Below, piece by piece: positions 46,441 to 58,299 of a DNA stretch of 64,000 bases. Every line of letters begins with the position of its first letter. Position 1 is the stretch's first letter. The notes beneath the pieces are model-generated. The model worked only from the letters and a program-made list of their open reading frames with translations, was not told where the DNA came from and made no database searches. Origin of the DNA: Kuschelorhynchus macadamiae (lineage: Eukaryota; Arthropoda; Insecta; Coleoptera; Curculionidae); assembly GCA_030620095.1 (NCBI GenBank), contig JAUTXW010005208.1:1-64000 (forward strand), written 5' to 3'. Made by a program: the position numbers and the translations under genes.

Positions 46441-47010
46441 GTGTCTATACAACAAAAAATTTCTGAACCTTAACATAAATTCCGATCTCAAGTTTATTTC
46501 CCATATTTCAGATCTGTACCATTGCTTCAGAGCTTAGGCCTTCAATGGATAGGGAAGTTTAGTTTGTATGAGTGGACTCACGTCTCGGGTACGGTATTGC
46601 CTTTTGAGGTCTCTGTGGTCTAGGGCTATTTAATTCTGTCTTCCTATGCAGAAGAAGGCCGTGGGATTGATATCTAGGGCTAATTCTTGTGATTTCTGCA
46701 AACCACCTTTCATCTCCAGAAAGATCCTAACTTTGCCATCACCATTGGCCTGCTTTTCAAAAACAGGGGAAATCTTGGTGAACTAGCTAATGTTTTTCAA
46801 ATTAAAAAATATGTTGTTTATTTTATATTCGTCTGCTTTGACCAAAAAAATCAATTTTTTATGAAAGCAAAAAGATATTAAATCATTTGCCTACTGAAAT
46901 GAAAAATGCACTATCGAATGTTATTCCCAAGTCGCTAACCTCTCATAAGGTTGGAAGAGCAGATCTATCAATATGATATGTAACAAAAATCAAGTCCCTA
47001 TTATGATTAA

Positions 47011-48229
47011 AGCTAATAACACTCGGCTGGGTTCAAATCCATATCGTTATTTTCTCAGTAGCGCACAAACCTATCAAGATTAAAACAAGAGAATATAATT
47101 CTCAGAGTGTCTGCACACTGTTTCTGTCTTATGGACTGTCTATAACTCATATAAAAGAGAACAGTTTAGATAGTGTCTTTTGCAGTTTTAGACCAATTAA
47201 AACCAGAAATGTCATGATAGCAACCTCTGACCATAATGCTCAAGTTGTATAGGTCACAGCCCAAATGAATGGCAACAAAATGTCTGATTTTACTATAAAT
47301 ACAGTCAGAACCAATATAATAATTTTGAGTTATATTTATCTTAAAGAAAATTGGCTAGATGTTTATACCGAGGAAAATATTGATTTAAAATATAACAACT
47401 TTTATAGTTTTTTCATTATTACTATAATATCTGCTTAGCATTAATAGTAGAGTAAGAGTTCTGAGGAGTGGAGAAAACTGGGTTACTCAAGGGTTAGAGA
47501 TTCCAAGAATATTCTTATATTATGTTACGAGTGGAAACGTACAACAATAATCCAACATAAGAAAATAGAGATTTGAATAACAAATATAAAAAAACCTATG
47601 GTAAAATACTCACTGAGACTAAAAAATATAATAGATTATTCTGATAACTACAATAAGACTGTTTAGGACATTAATTTGGAAACAGGTAGGAAAAAACAAA
47701 CTAAACAGCGCCTTCAATAAATATGCTGTAAATGTAACTAAAAGTTTGCCTGCAATACAGAGATTTTAAAATATTTAGGACTCATGGTCCATCATGGTTC
47801 CACAACCATGTAGAACCAGGTTCAGCACTTTTAGTATAGAAATTATATCTTAGTGTCTGTCTACTTGAACCTCTTGTAGGAAAAGTCTGTCCATGAATAA
47901 TGCTCGAATACTAAATGTGGTTGAACTGGTTCTAAATGATATCATCGAACAGCAAGGAGGAAAGAAAGATCAGGGAAGGCTGAAAGTAAAACTTACTCTT
48001 GGATAGATGCACTGCAAGACTCGAGCCAAAACGTGGCAGGAAAATGGCGGCCTGGTCCAACTTCACCACCAAAAATCCTCTCTCAGAGAGATTACTTGGA
48101 GGTTACAAAATATTATAAAATTCACAAATACAAAACCCCAAGTAAATTATTACGAAGCTGAGGAGAAATCCCACTAACGGATTTCCAAGAAAAACAAGAA
48201 TTTACTCAACTCGGATGCCGAACTATCAT
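47011..48229. other. AT-rich DNA, no gene recognised
   Basis: The first ~200 bp is probably the 3' UTR of the element above. The rest has many stops in all frames. On the minus strand a donor-like AAGA|GTAAGT occurs at about 48,005, but I cannot support an exon there. Confidence 0.4.
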
Positions 48230-48470
48230 TGGTTAGATTGCCCCAGGTGACATCAGTGTTGTCAAGAGGAACTCGGAATGATTTAAATTAGGGATCGCAG
48301 GGCAAGAAAAACAATCACTGATTGGTTTATAATTCAAACGGCAACCAACTGAGAATAAACTTGGCAACAGTTGGGATCTTAGCATGCGCCTACTGAATGA
48401 GGGCATATCGGATGCAGCGAGTGACAGCGCATAGGAAGTGACACGTCCCATAGCCCTAAATTATACCGTG
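48230..48470. promoter_or_regulatory. Promoter-like cluster (candidate)
   Basis: In 240 bp of locally GC-richer DNA there are two ATTGG/CCAAT words (about 48,227 and 48,320; the second is CTGATTGGTT), a GCATGCGCC word (48,383) and GGAAGTGACACGTC (48,435). CCAAT, NRF1-like and ETS-like words together are typical of housekeeping promoters. There is no transcript evidence, and it may be coincidental. Confidence 0.25.
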
Positions 48471-49780
48471 AACTAGGCAAAACGAATAGTAAACAAACAT
48501 CTATCTTACAGCTTCCAAAATTTAGATAATTATAATAATAGTTGATAAGGCTATCCCGAAAAATCAACTTACATCTTAAACAGAGAACAAAGCTATCGGT
48601 AATTAATTTCAAATGGGGAAGTGGAAAAACTCTGACAACAAAAAGGTACCTAGGCTTAATTTAATTAAAATTTCCCAACAATACAATATAAATAAATTTG
48701 TTATTTTACCATTAAAAGAGATTTACTCATAACGAAATATTTTAGGCAATTCACAGAAGACAAAAAAAAATGGTCGAGTAATAATTCAGGACATAAAAGG
48801 GTCTAAATACTCATGCAATCAGGAGAAAATGATTGAAAAAAGAAATATTTAAGGAAGGTTTTCCAAACACTACACAGAACCGATTTAGTTATACCAATAT
48901 GCAACTGCTACCTAATCCAAGAAAAAAAGGTATGAATATTGATTTTATATCGAGAAATTTTATGTGTTTGTAGGCCAAAGTGTTAGATATCCAGGGCCAA
49001 AAGGATACAGTTAAAATAGGGTAAATTTTAAAAAGTAATAAGCATGTATTGACCTAAAAACAATCTTATATATATCTAAAACAGAAATATTTATCAAAGT
49101 AACCGTGCTTCAAAAACATAAATTCCTACATATGAGAATTAAAACAAAATATCGACCTTACATGCAAAAAAAATTTGGTGCATTAATTGTCTGTATTTTA
49201 TTACCTACAGCAACAGAAAAGATATGTTTGGACTCAAAAATAGAGGTTTGAAGTCAAAAATGCAGCATCCTGGCAAGATTATTGAAAGGCCAAAATTTGC
49301 ATAAAGGAGGCAAAACAGGTTTTCAAGACTGCGAAAATTAAATTCTTATTTACTCTGTAATATTAAGAAATAAATATCTTTAGATGTTATTTGGGTTTCG
49401 TTTTTTAAATAATTATAATTTTAATTGATAAATGATATTGTATGAATCTAGGCATCGCCATCCCATGTAACAACGTTCGTTAAACTTGCAGTAAAACGTT
49501 TCTTTAGAACGGGGTGGTGAACTTCTTTAGTTTAAGAATACTGATAGTTGTTGATAATAGGTGGCGATATACATACCGATTAATCATTATAATATAATCC
49601 GGTATAACAAATGAAATCTTCGCTTGAGATATAGGTAATCTAACTAAACTATAAAACCAATATATAATTTAAATAAAGCGAACATATCAATTATTAAAAA
49701 TTAACACTAAAATAGTACATTATAAATGTTAAACTTAAAGATTAAACTATATAACGAAATTAGAGTGTTACACCTTGGAT
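48471..49780. other. AT-rich DNA, no gene recognised
   Basis: No coding frame, repeat or RNA recognised. The last part may include the 5' UTR of the CR1-like element that starts near 49,804. Confidence 0.4.
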
Positions 49781-49803
49781 AGACTATAATAGACGAATCT
49801 AAC

Positions 49804-50370
49804 ATGACGGACGCGAAAGCAGGCGTTAAACATCGGTCCGACAAAAATCAACAAAATAAGCGCTCGATTTGCGTTCACTGCAAAAAATCAGTGGTAAATG
49901 TGAGTAGGTGTAAAAATTAAAAAAAAATTTCACCCTTAATATTCACATGTGGTTAAAAGTGAAGTTATCTGTATAGCCATTGAAGAAACAAACTCCTCTG
50001 CGGAAATACATTTCCATAAACGGAAAGTAAGTATAAAGCATTGTATAAAATCTGTGAACCCTTAAAAGATAAAATTAGCTACATGGTAAATAATGTTTTC
50101 GTTTCTGGGGAAAAAACAGTCGAAAATCATATCCAAAGCTATTTCGAGAACTCTACGAAAATCAGAAACAAATAAAAAGAAATGTGAAGTTAGCACTAAA
50201 TTGTTCGACATCTTCGCCGACCGCCGATTTGGAGGAAAAACTACTGTGCACATTACAATCCGGCCCGGTTGTTCAACCGAACAAAAGTCCCGAAATCGAC
50301 ACGCCCGTTAACACGGAACATAACCCTGAATACGCCAATAACCAACAAAAAGACCAGGACCGTATAGCCC
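49804..50370 (+). pseudogene. ORF1 of the CR1-like element, zinc-finger start
   Basis: It starts MTDAKAGVKHRSDKNQQNKR and then ICVHCKKSVVNVSRC. A frameshifted continuation gives a VVKSEVICIAIEET segment. The Cys spacing fits the PHD-like finger of CR1-type ORF1. Further on is a basic, helical part (KKQSKIISKAISRTLRKSE, 50,105-50,165) and a disordered tail. It is broken in several places; the function would be RNA binding for the element. Confidence 0.55.
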
Positions 50371-50649
50371 AGACAGCTTAAGGCCGTTAAACTGAAGAGG
50401 AAGGAAGGAACAAAAAGCCCAAGATGAAAAAACTTAGGGATGGGCTACTGTAAACAGAAAAAGAAACAAAAATAATCAGCCCCAAAAGTTCAGCCTCAAG
50501 CTCAAATCAAACTGAAAATCTTCTTCAAATGGCCTAAAAAATGTACTGGGTTTTCATCACGGGTTGTCAAAAAAGTTGTGTGCAACCGGCTGTCAGTCTT
50601 TATCAAACAAAGTACTTGTTCTTGAAATAATTATAAATGAATTAAATTG

Positions 50650-52960
50650 TAGTTGTTTCTGCTTAACAGAGCATTGGCTTCATCCTGACTACATTGAGAG
50701 TGCAGTGCCTCAGATATTTGCAGGTCAGTGAAATCTCATGGGGGTGTAGGGGTTTAAATTACAATGTTGAATTTGCTAATCTAAACATCTCAATATTTTT
50801 AGTGAAACAGCATTGTGAAGTATCTGGCATTTTCATCAAGGATATTGATTTACAACTGATCACTGTATACAGATCACCTAATGGTGATTTAAAGATTTTT
50901 TTGAATATATCTCCCATGTCTCAAATCAAATAAATTTTTCAAAGCATGTAATTATAATGGGTGATTTTAATGTACACTTCAATAAAATGAACGATCCAAA
51001 AACACTGGATCTATTAAATTTCTTTGGCTTATATGGCCTTGAGCAGACCTTTGACTTCCCAACTACGGACCTGGCATGCCTCAATAATGTCTTTTCTAAC
51101 ATAAATTCCAACATGTGCAAATCTACCACTGTTCATATTAATCATTAGTCGAATCATGATAATGGAATTTTATTTTCATATTATAGTATGCATGATAAAA
51201 AAACTCTGGTGTCATAATTAACTAGACCCAGCAAAAATAAGGGACTTTTCAGGGCTCTCAATTGGGAATTTGTTTCTGATATGTCCATCAGTGTCAACAC
51301 CCAATTTGAACTGTTCATAACTACCCCTCAGAAACAAACATCCAAATCTAGTTCTCAGGTAACCTGAGAGACATGCCTGATAGACTTATAACACTTATAG
51401 AAATAAACAAAAAGTATAGAAATAAACGAAAAGTATAGAAATAAACAAAAGTATCCCCCAATAGTAAGTCACGAAATGGATAATAAAATTTGACCGCTCA
51501 TTGGTAATTTGCCAAATTCACGACTTAACTATCAGGAATATCTAACAAATTTATCACTGAACCAATGAGTTCCAAGAAATTACATTTCTATAGGTCAGGC
51601 AAGCAATCAGCAATTCCAGCAATATCAAAAATCAAGACTGCTACGAAATAAACCCTAAAATAATTAAAACTCTAAAAAATCTAATTGTTTATCCACTTAC
51701 TGAATCAATGCATTAATCACCACATTTTTCCTGACATTTTGAAGATTGGTAAAGTGATACCCATTTTTAAAAATAAAGGTTCAGTTGATGATACTAAGAG
51801 CTACCACCCTATTCCTATCCTACCAGCATTCTGCAAGATCCTTGAATCTCTCACTAAAACTACAAATTAATACCTATTTTGGAACTAATAACATTTTTCA
51901 AAAATTTCAATTTGGCTTCCGTCAGCGAAAATCAACTATTCTAGCGATCGGCTAACAAAAATACATCCTTTTGGGACTTGACACACATGCCTCATTTTTC
52001 GACCTGACATAGGCATTCGACTGTGTGTCTCAGGATATACGTGTAGCCAAATTGGGCCACTAGCGTGGGTAGACGCACTAATCCACTCTTACCTATCTGA
52101 CAGGTTACAATATGTTAGCTGCAATAGGAATACCCCTTCTAAACTCAATATAAAGTCCGGGTTCCTCAAAACTCACTAGTGGCGCCTATCTTATTATTCA
52201 AGCTATGTTTGCAGGTGATACATGCTATTTTAACTTTCATCCATCAATACCCATTCAGGGCACTATAGCTGATAGCCAAACTTCAAGATTAGTTTTCAGC
52301 CAATCAGTTGAGTTTAAACAATAGCAAAACCCAGGCCGTCACTTTTAGTCTTCAAAGACAAGCAGATGACGCACCCCATAGTCCTAATGACACCTTCCTG
52401 GGTGTTTCCTTAGATTCCAGGATATCATGGGAAAACCATATTGCATTGCTAAGTTCAAGGCTATGCACTACAGTGTTTCTTATTCACAGCCTCTCAAGAG
52501 TTATCACTCGAGATGTGATGGTGTTGGCCTCATCATGGACACTTTGTTTCTGTGATTTCCTATGTCATATTAAATTGGGGTCACTAAGTTCATAGTACTA
52601 GAATTTTCCGACTCCAGAGAAGATGTGTGAGGGTTATGATGGGTCTCAGATACAGGGCTGCTTTTGCCAGTGTTTTGTTAACCTGAAAATTCCTTTGGGT
52701 TTTTATCTTGCAACGTCTGCTTTAAATAAAGTCAAACCTCCCTACTTTTCTCTGCCACGAAAACCTTTACTATTCCCCCAATAAGAACCTGATTCCATCA
52801 TTTCAAGGACTGGCAAGAACCAGACTTGATTGGTACAAGCTATTTGGGCATTCAGTTTTTCAGTAAACTACACAACCATATCAGGGAATTAGAATATGTA
52901 AATTTTAAAAGTATGGTTAAGGAATATTTAACATCTAAGCCTCTACTGCTAAATTTATGC
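50650..52960 (+). pseudogene. ORF2 of the CR1-like element: endonuclease and RT fragments
   Basis: Endonuclease: LTEHWLHPDYIESAVPQIFA, SHGGVGV, DLQLITVYRSPNGDL, VIIMGDFNVHFN and LACLNNVFSN (50,665-51,120), with the catalytic GDFN block intact. RT: NQCINHHIFPDILKIGKVIP, then IFKNKGSVDDTKSYHPIPIL (51,705-51,850), a QFGFRQR-like word (about 51,910), degraded block A, then SLNNSKTQAVTF and FLGVSLDSRISWENHI (52,308-52,460). The YADD block is unreadable (an AGDT-like word near 52,215). Multiple frameshifts. Confidence 0.75.
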
Positions 52961-53159
52961 TGAATGATTTCAATGATGTGGCCCCACAACCCTAATTATG
53001 AAGCGTAAATTTTTCGACAAACATATATGTTCACTTTAGTTTGTAAGTGCACAGTTTTAGTCAACTCTGTATTTGTCATTTTAACTTCTGACTGTATTTT
53101 AAACTTTATACGTGTTTCAACATATAAATATAAATAAAATAAACCGAAACGTCCCTCTA

Positions 53160-53840
53160 GGCTTGTCAAGATGAAGTCAGTAACACTCTTGTGCACCGAT
53201 GTTAGGTGTAGAGTCTTTCGGGAGCATCCCGAAACTCTAATGCACTTTTTCTCATCATGCCTTATTCATGCAAGATCGAGTTATATTTATCGGCATAATG
53301 CCACCCTGCTATATTACCATCTGAGACATTACTATGATATAAACAAAACTCTCGTGCTACCTTTCGTCCCAGAGGAGATCGAGACTGCAGTGAAAAATGA
53401 ACTCTCCCATTTATTGGAACTATGCTTTTCTCAATATTGTTAGGCTGCCTGACAGCCAACAAACTATACATTGTTCTGTTGGACAAACCAGATCGTTCAC
53501 TGCTCTTGATTGAGTTCTGTGCTCTTGCATACTTGCTAAAAAAATGGAGAAGCGAGTCATATAACCATTCTATTTTGATGGCCAAATGGAGAAGACACTA
53601 TCCTGAATATATGGTTTAACACATCACGCTCATTGTTGGCGCCTTAAGAGGAATTAAAAACACATTCCTTAAAGAGCTTCAGAAAAATCCAGTGTGTCGA
53701 TACTCATAAGAACAACTTGTGATAGGGATGCAGAAAGCTGTTGTTTTGGAATCTCTTCGTTTACTAAGATAGGTGATTTTGATGATCACTAACTGGAAGG
53801 ACACAAGGAGTGGTTGCATTTTTATTCCATACCAACAATA
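53160..53840 (+). pseudogene. RLE-type non-LTR element 1: zinc knuckle and nuclease domain
   Basis: It reads CRVFREHPETLMHFFSSC, a C-terminal zinc knuckle in which the second Cys is Phe, followed by SYIYRHNATLLYYHLRHYYD and VLPFVPEEIETAVKNE. A frameshift then gives RLTANKLYIVLLDKPDRSLL, LIEFCA, HYPEYMV, HITLIVGALRGIKNT and GMQKAVVLESLRLL. This is the block order of restriction-enzyme-like endonuclease (RLE) non-LTR elements, where the nuclease follows RT. RT is missing. A (TAA)n tract follows at 53,837-53,859. Confidence 0.7.
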
Positions 53841-53859
53841 ACAATAATAATAATAATAA
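53837..53859. repeat. (TAA)n tract, left flank of the R4/Dong-like element
   Basis: Imperfect AAT/TAA repeat between the RLE element 1 tail and the start of the next element. The counterpart is at 56,796-56,822. Confidence 0.9.
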
Positions 53860-54159
53860 AACTTCGAGAAGACGCATTGAAATACCTACAACAAAACTGG
53901 TTGGAACTTCAGATATTTTCGTTATTTCACGACGACGACATGAAGGACTTCGACAACTATTATAAGTTCACGAGCAAAATCACTACATATGGAACGAGCC
54001 TAGAAATATTTGCTCTCTCGGAAACCCAGAAGCACATCTTCCATATTTTCTCAAAACCAAGAACAACAAGAACAAAACAGATATGCATTAAAGAGAGACC
54101 AACAACAATAGGCAAACAATCACACAATAAAATGATCTACCTTCTACTAACAGGCACCA

Positions 54160-56690
54160 ATGTCGGGACACTTTGAGCTTCTAACACCACAAAACATCAA
54201 TCCAAATAACAAAGCATTGGGCCAACAGCGTAACGGTCGCTGCGGGAGAGGTCAGCTCGACCGAAACGCTCACGACCAGGCAAAGGAAAATAGACCCACT
54301 GAAAGTGTTTTGCCGGCTAAGCTGGCACCCACAAAGGCGGGAAAGGCAGGGCAACGCATGAGCCGCATTACAGAATCGAGCGAACTGATCATGCGCTGCC
54401 CAAATGGATACACAAATCTGACACAGATGCTAACCAAACACAACAATTTGAGCATTCCTACTACACCACTACCAAACTTGAGACAATTTCATCAGGATAC
54501 AGACATAAACTGCATACACTTTTCTTAGCACAATATCCAGAATACAAATCACTTATCACAAAACAGAGAGTAATAGATTAAAAAAGAGTCATCACTAAGA
54601 CCAGTAAGCTCACCCCACTCGCATTGCAAAACATCAAAGCTATGGTAGCTGCTGAACTAAACATTCATCAACCAAACATAGAGGACAGTGTGGCAGATGC
54701 CGAACCGATCCCACATGCAAGAGGATCTGCAACCTTACTCAATGCTCAGTAGGGGCGAAGCTCCCAGCAACAACCCACGACAGATGACAAGCACCATACC
54801 ACGCACAGGACAAGTGAATCATTCGCTTAAAGTACCATACACACAGCTATACCTCAGACCGTCTCTAACACAAGCAATCAAAGTAGAAATGAAGTGACAT
54901 CTAAACAAATGGTCAGGCTCCGATCCTACAACAAGAGATCCTATTCCTCTTGTAACCTTCAAATGGGACACATATAAAATCCTAAAGACCATCAACGAAC
55001 ACATAATTCCCGAGTAGATAACGAATGCGAGCACAATTGAGGACATTCTTACAGTGATCTACGCAGCAGCTATAACTACGATAACACATTACAATCAGAA
55101 ACTCCCGCCACGACACAGAAACACCAACAACATAAAACCAAAATTCAAATGGCAGATAAGGATCGAAAACAAAATTAACAAAATTAGAAAAGAATTGGGA
55201 CATCTTACCCAATCCATGAACGGCAACAAGTCAAAATGTATCACACAAAGTGTAGAGAAAATCGAATCTGCATCTCCTAATCACACGCTTACAGAAATCC
55301 TTGACACTCTGAAGCAAAAATTATCCGTGTATGCCGCAAGACTCCGAAGATAAAAAGAATCAAATGAAAGAAAGGACGCTAACAACCTGTTTCGAAGAAA
55401 CGAAAAACAGTTATACCAAAAAATCATGAGCAATGAGGAGGCACGAGTAATAGAACCACCGACCAAACAAGAGATCACAGAATACTGGAAAAGTATTTGG
55501 TCAGAACCGAAACTACACAATAATAACGCTTCATGGAAAAGTCATAACAACCAGAAACTACCGAAAGCACATCATCAAGGACACAACCATTGAAGACGAG
55601 AGGTGTAGGAGATGTCACCAGCAGAAAGAAACGATCGATTACATAACGAGTGGATGTAGAATAATGGCCGGAACTGAATACACCGCGAGAAACAACTCAG
55701 CAGCGAAGGTCGTTCATCAAGCATTAGCCACAACATACAAACTAACGGAGAACACAGACCCTTACTACCATTTTACACCAACATCTATAGAAACGAAGAC
55801 TACAAGCTTTACTGGGACATGACATCCACACAGATAAAACAATCCTCGCAAACAGACCCGATATCACCTTTCAATCCAAAAAAGAGAAAATCACTTAAAC
55901 TTAACTAAAAACTGTTTTTTATAATTCAAAAAAAAAATGTTTAATAACCTCCCAGTTAGCATTCGAAGAATTGGAAGTTACAGATTATTTAGAACTAAGG
56001 TTAAAAATTTCATGATCTCTGAATCATTTTACAATGTTGAAGAATTTCTAGCAAAAAATTTTAATTAAGAGTGCCTATATGGGTATTGTGTTTATATATA
56101 TTTTAGGATTTGCAAATATGTAATGCAGATTTTTATTTTTAATCGAACTTCTTTTAGATGTGGTGTATATGTGGTCATTTATTATATTTTAGTCTTGTGT
56201 ATTGTGTAAATTCTGTTATTTACTATGACGATAAGATCATTTTTCGGTGTGCTGTTTTGTTTTCAAGATTTTTTATATTCTGTGACGTTTTATGACATTA
56301 ATGTTTTCTTTTAATAATTTTAGTTTGCTTATTTTAATTGTTTACTTTTAAGGGCTTTGTCATTGAGAAATTTTTTTTTCTTTGGACAATAAAGCATATT
56401 TTGACTTTGACTTATTTAACTGACGTGGCTGTCCCCAACGACGAGAACATCCAAGCGAAATACAGTGAGAAGATCGCCAAATACACGGACTTGGCAATGG
56501 AAGTAAAAAGGCTGTGGAAACAGGAAAGTCATCATTGTTCCTCTTGTCATATCAGTAACAGGTCTCACCCCAACTACGTTTACACCGCATTTGGCTCAAT
56601 TAGGACTTAATACAGACATTCACAGGAACATCCAAAAATCGGTCATTTTAAAAACATGTAGCATCGTTAGATCATTTCTTAATACACAAT
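54160..56690 (+). pseudogene. R4/Dong-like protein: N-terminal domain, zinc knuckle, nuclease
   Basis: N-terminal blocks: RMSRITESSELIMRC, then SGYRHKLHTLFLAQYPEYKS, RVITKTSKLTPLALQNIKAM (54,490-54,690), LTVIYAAAITTITHYNQKLP, KFKWQIRIENKINKIRKELG, LKQKLSVYAARLRR and NLFRRNEKQLYQKI (55,045-55,430). These match the pre-RT region of R4/Dong-type proteins. The frame then jumps straight to VITTRNYRKHIIKDTTIEDE and the knuckle CRRCHQQKETIDYITSGC (55,610), in which the His is Tyr, then GTEYTARNNSAAKVVHQAL. The nuclease part, TDVAVPNDENIQAKYSEKIA and VIIVPLVISVTGLTP (56,420-56,590), follows the insertion. About 400 residues of RT are absent. Confidence 0.75.
55915..56415 (+). mobile_element. 5'-truncated non-LTR tail inserted in the R4/Dong-like nuclease
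   Basis: It starts within MFNNLPVSIRRIGSYRLFRT and ends that ORF with FYNVEEFLAKNFN. A ~340-bp 3' UTR, AATAAAGCAT and a TTTTGACTTTGACTT tail (about 56,400-56,414) follow. Host coding resumes at once with YLTDVAVPND. The tail repeat unit TTTGAC is the diagnostic 3' end. The target duplication is ambiguous (ACTTA-like words at both edges). Confidence 0.75.
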
Positions 56691-56795
56691 AGTTGTTTTC
56701 TCTCCATTTCCGTTTTTTTATTTTTATTTTTTGTACTGACTTGGTATAATCCCGTCAGTATAAAATACAACCACAGGAATACTGTAAGTCAAGTC

Positions 56796-56822
56796 ATAAT
56801 AGTAATAATAATAATAATAATA
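56796..56822. repeat. (TAA)n tract, right flank of the R4/Dong-like element
   Basis: TAATAGTAATAATAATAATAATAATA directly after the element's 3' UTR. Confidence 0.9.
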
Positions 56823-57300
56823 GGTCGTTTAATTCAAACAAATCTATTACCTACCTATCGCAGATAGTCGACAGTGGGGTAGGTGGTCTTTCTCTGTCCA
56901 ATAAGTACAGTAACTGCTCAGGTAAATACAGGGGTGAAGTAAAGTCGTTGCCATTTTCTTTATAATAATCAGTGTCTTCAAGGCGACCTTGAACTAAAAA
57001 AACTAAATCATTTATAGAAACTTACTCTCATAAATTAAAAACCTGTAACATATATATAAGTGCAAGAAACTGCCCAATTTCAATACAAATCCTACATACA
57101 AACTAAAAAAGCAAAACATGTATGATTCAATTTAAAGTTTTTATAATATTTTAGGAAAAAAAGTTATAGATAGGCTATGTCTTGATTTTACTGTTAAAAA
57201 TCCCTTCCACCAACAATAAATATATTACTTTTAGCAGATTCATTAAAAAAACAATAAACGAAAAACAAATGTAAATAAAACATCAGGGGTATATAAGTGA
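56823..57300. other. AT-rich DNA, no gene recognised
   Basis: No coding frame or repeat recognised between the (TAA)n tract and the Penelope scrap. Confidence 0.4.
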
Positions 57301-57302
57301 AC

Positions 57303-57395
57303 TTGTAAAGATTGTCCAAAAATATACATAAGTCAGACAGGCATTACTTAGTTTCATTAAAAGGTTAAATGATCATTATGGCTGAGGTAGTAGAT
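57303..57395 (+). pseudogene. Penelope-like GIY-YIG scrap
   Basis: The plus strand reads TCKDCPKIYISQTG and, after a stop and shift, SFHKRLNDHYG. This matches the CxxCxxxYIGQTGR…RxxEH region of Penelope-type GIY-YIG nucleases. Only about 30 codons remain. Confidence 0.5.
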
Positions 57396-57614
57396 AGTTG
57401 TTTTTTTAAACCCCAATTAACATAAACTAAATAAATAAAAAAAGTATACTGTGTGATATTGAAAATTAAACATTTTGATTTTTTCCATAAGATGCAATAG
57501 AAACATAATGTGCTGTAGATCAAGGTATCTTCCTTAAAAAGGGAGAAATCATAGTGTTAATTAAGTGTGTTGCAATCAAATATATATTAACTGGTAATCT
57601 TAAGGACAACTTCA

Positions 57615-58250
57615 TTGTCAATAAAAATCATACACGATGACTGTACTGCAGTGAGAATTTTCACAATATGTGTTAATATGAAAGATGTTTCAAAAACTAA
57701 ACATATATTATGGTTCTGTAACACATGTATAAACACAGTAACTCACAACCTGAAATTGCTAAATAAACGTCAGGAACTTGAGCATGAGTCGGTCATAAAA
57801 CAGACATCTGACAATCTAAAAGCAGTGGAACTGCAACAAGGTGATGTTGGTTATTGTCTGTCCCTTGAGGATAAAGTAAAGTTTAATAATCCAAAGGAGC
57901 AAAGTTTTGCCAGGGTAGTTAAGGAAGGAGTGGTTATTGTTAAACCTAAGAAAATTACCAGAACATAGAAATCTACAAATATTTAAAAAAGAAACTCAAC
58001 CCACCACAACTCGGGATAAGAATAACTGCTCTTAAAGGAGAGTGTACTAACAGTTAAATGCAGAGAGAGCGGTGAACCAAGGAAACTATCGGACAATATC
58101 GAAAACAATTTAGGGCAGGACCTGAAAAATATGAAGATAAGGAGCTTGTACACGCTTTAAAGCTGCAGAATGAGAAAATTTTTGCAGAAAAAAAAATTGG
58201 TGAAAACTTATTTAACTTTTAACAACTATCAAATCAGGAATGACGGTGTG
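57615..58250 (+). pseudogene. ORF1 of this element: PHD-like finger end and coiled coil
   Basis: The open frame to 57,968 carries HDDCTAVRIFTIC and ILWFCNTCINTVTHNLKLLN, the second half of a PHD-like finger with WFCxxC, then a helical segment and SFARVVKEGVVIVKPKK. After frameshifts, GIRITALK and ERPRKLSDNIE (about 58,010-58,110) resemble the nucleic-acid-binding domain of gag-like ORF1 proteins. The N-terminal half of the finger is missing. Confidence 0.55.
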
Positions 58251-58299
58251 CTCTTTATTGGTTCAAGAGTGTGCCGGTACTTTGAGTATGTGGGTATAC

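Larger units (their letters stand above)
45212..47010 (+). pseudogene. Non-LTR ORF2 (Jockey/CR1-like) with nested insertions
   Basis: RT starts mid-domain with NIIEKLIKNRMLFVLNRQGV (45,225) and resumes after a ~265-bp insertion with EQFGFQPTR (45,565). It continues with CDLSKAF, LLLVLEKYGFKGTLLEWFKS, RIPSGVPQGSVFGPLLFILY (45,688-45,880) and VDGTAILWH, where the catalytic YADDTAILW has become PVDGTAILW. After an inverted insertion (46,066-46,440) the tail follows: FLNLNINSDLKF, QKKAVGLISRANS and KILTLPS (46,460-46,740), then LNHLPTEMKNALSNVIP (46,880). Loss of the catalytic Asp pair makes it inactive. Confidence 0.75.
49790..53143 (+). mobile_element. CR1-like non-LTR retrotransposon, degraded
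   Basis: Plus-strand order: a short ORF1 with a zinc-finger start (49,804), an endonuclease (50,650-51,150), RT fragments (51,670-52,600), a C-terminal tail, and a 3' end with TATAAATATAAATAAAATAA (53,124-53,143). It is nearly full length but has frequent stops, so it is old. Confidence 0.7.
53860..56822 (+). mobile_element. R4/Dong-like RLE-type non-LTR retrotransposon, RT deleted
   Basis: The element begins immediately after one (TAA)n tract and ends in another. Dong elements are known to insert in TAA repeats, so the position fits the clade. It retains the N-terminal domain, zinc knuckle and RLE nuclease but has lost the RT by an internal deletion near 55,540. It is further interrupted by a non-LTR tail (about 55,915-56,415). 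Confidence 0.75.
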
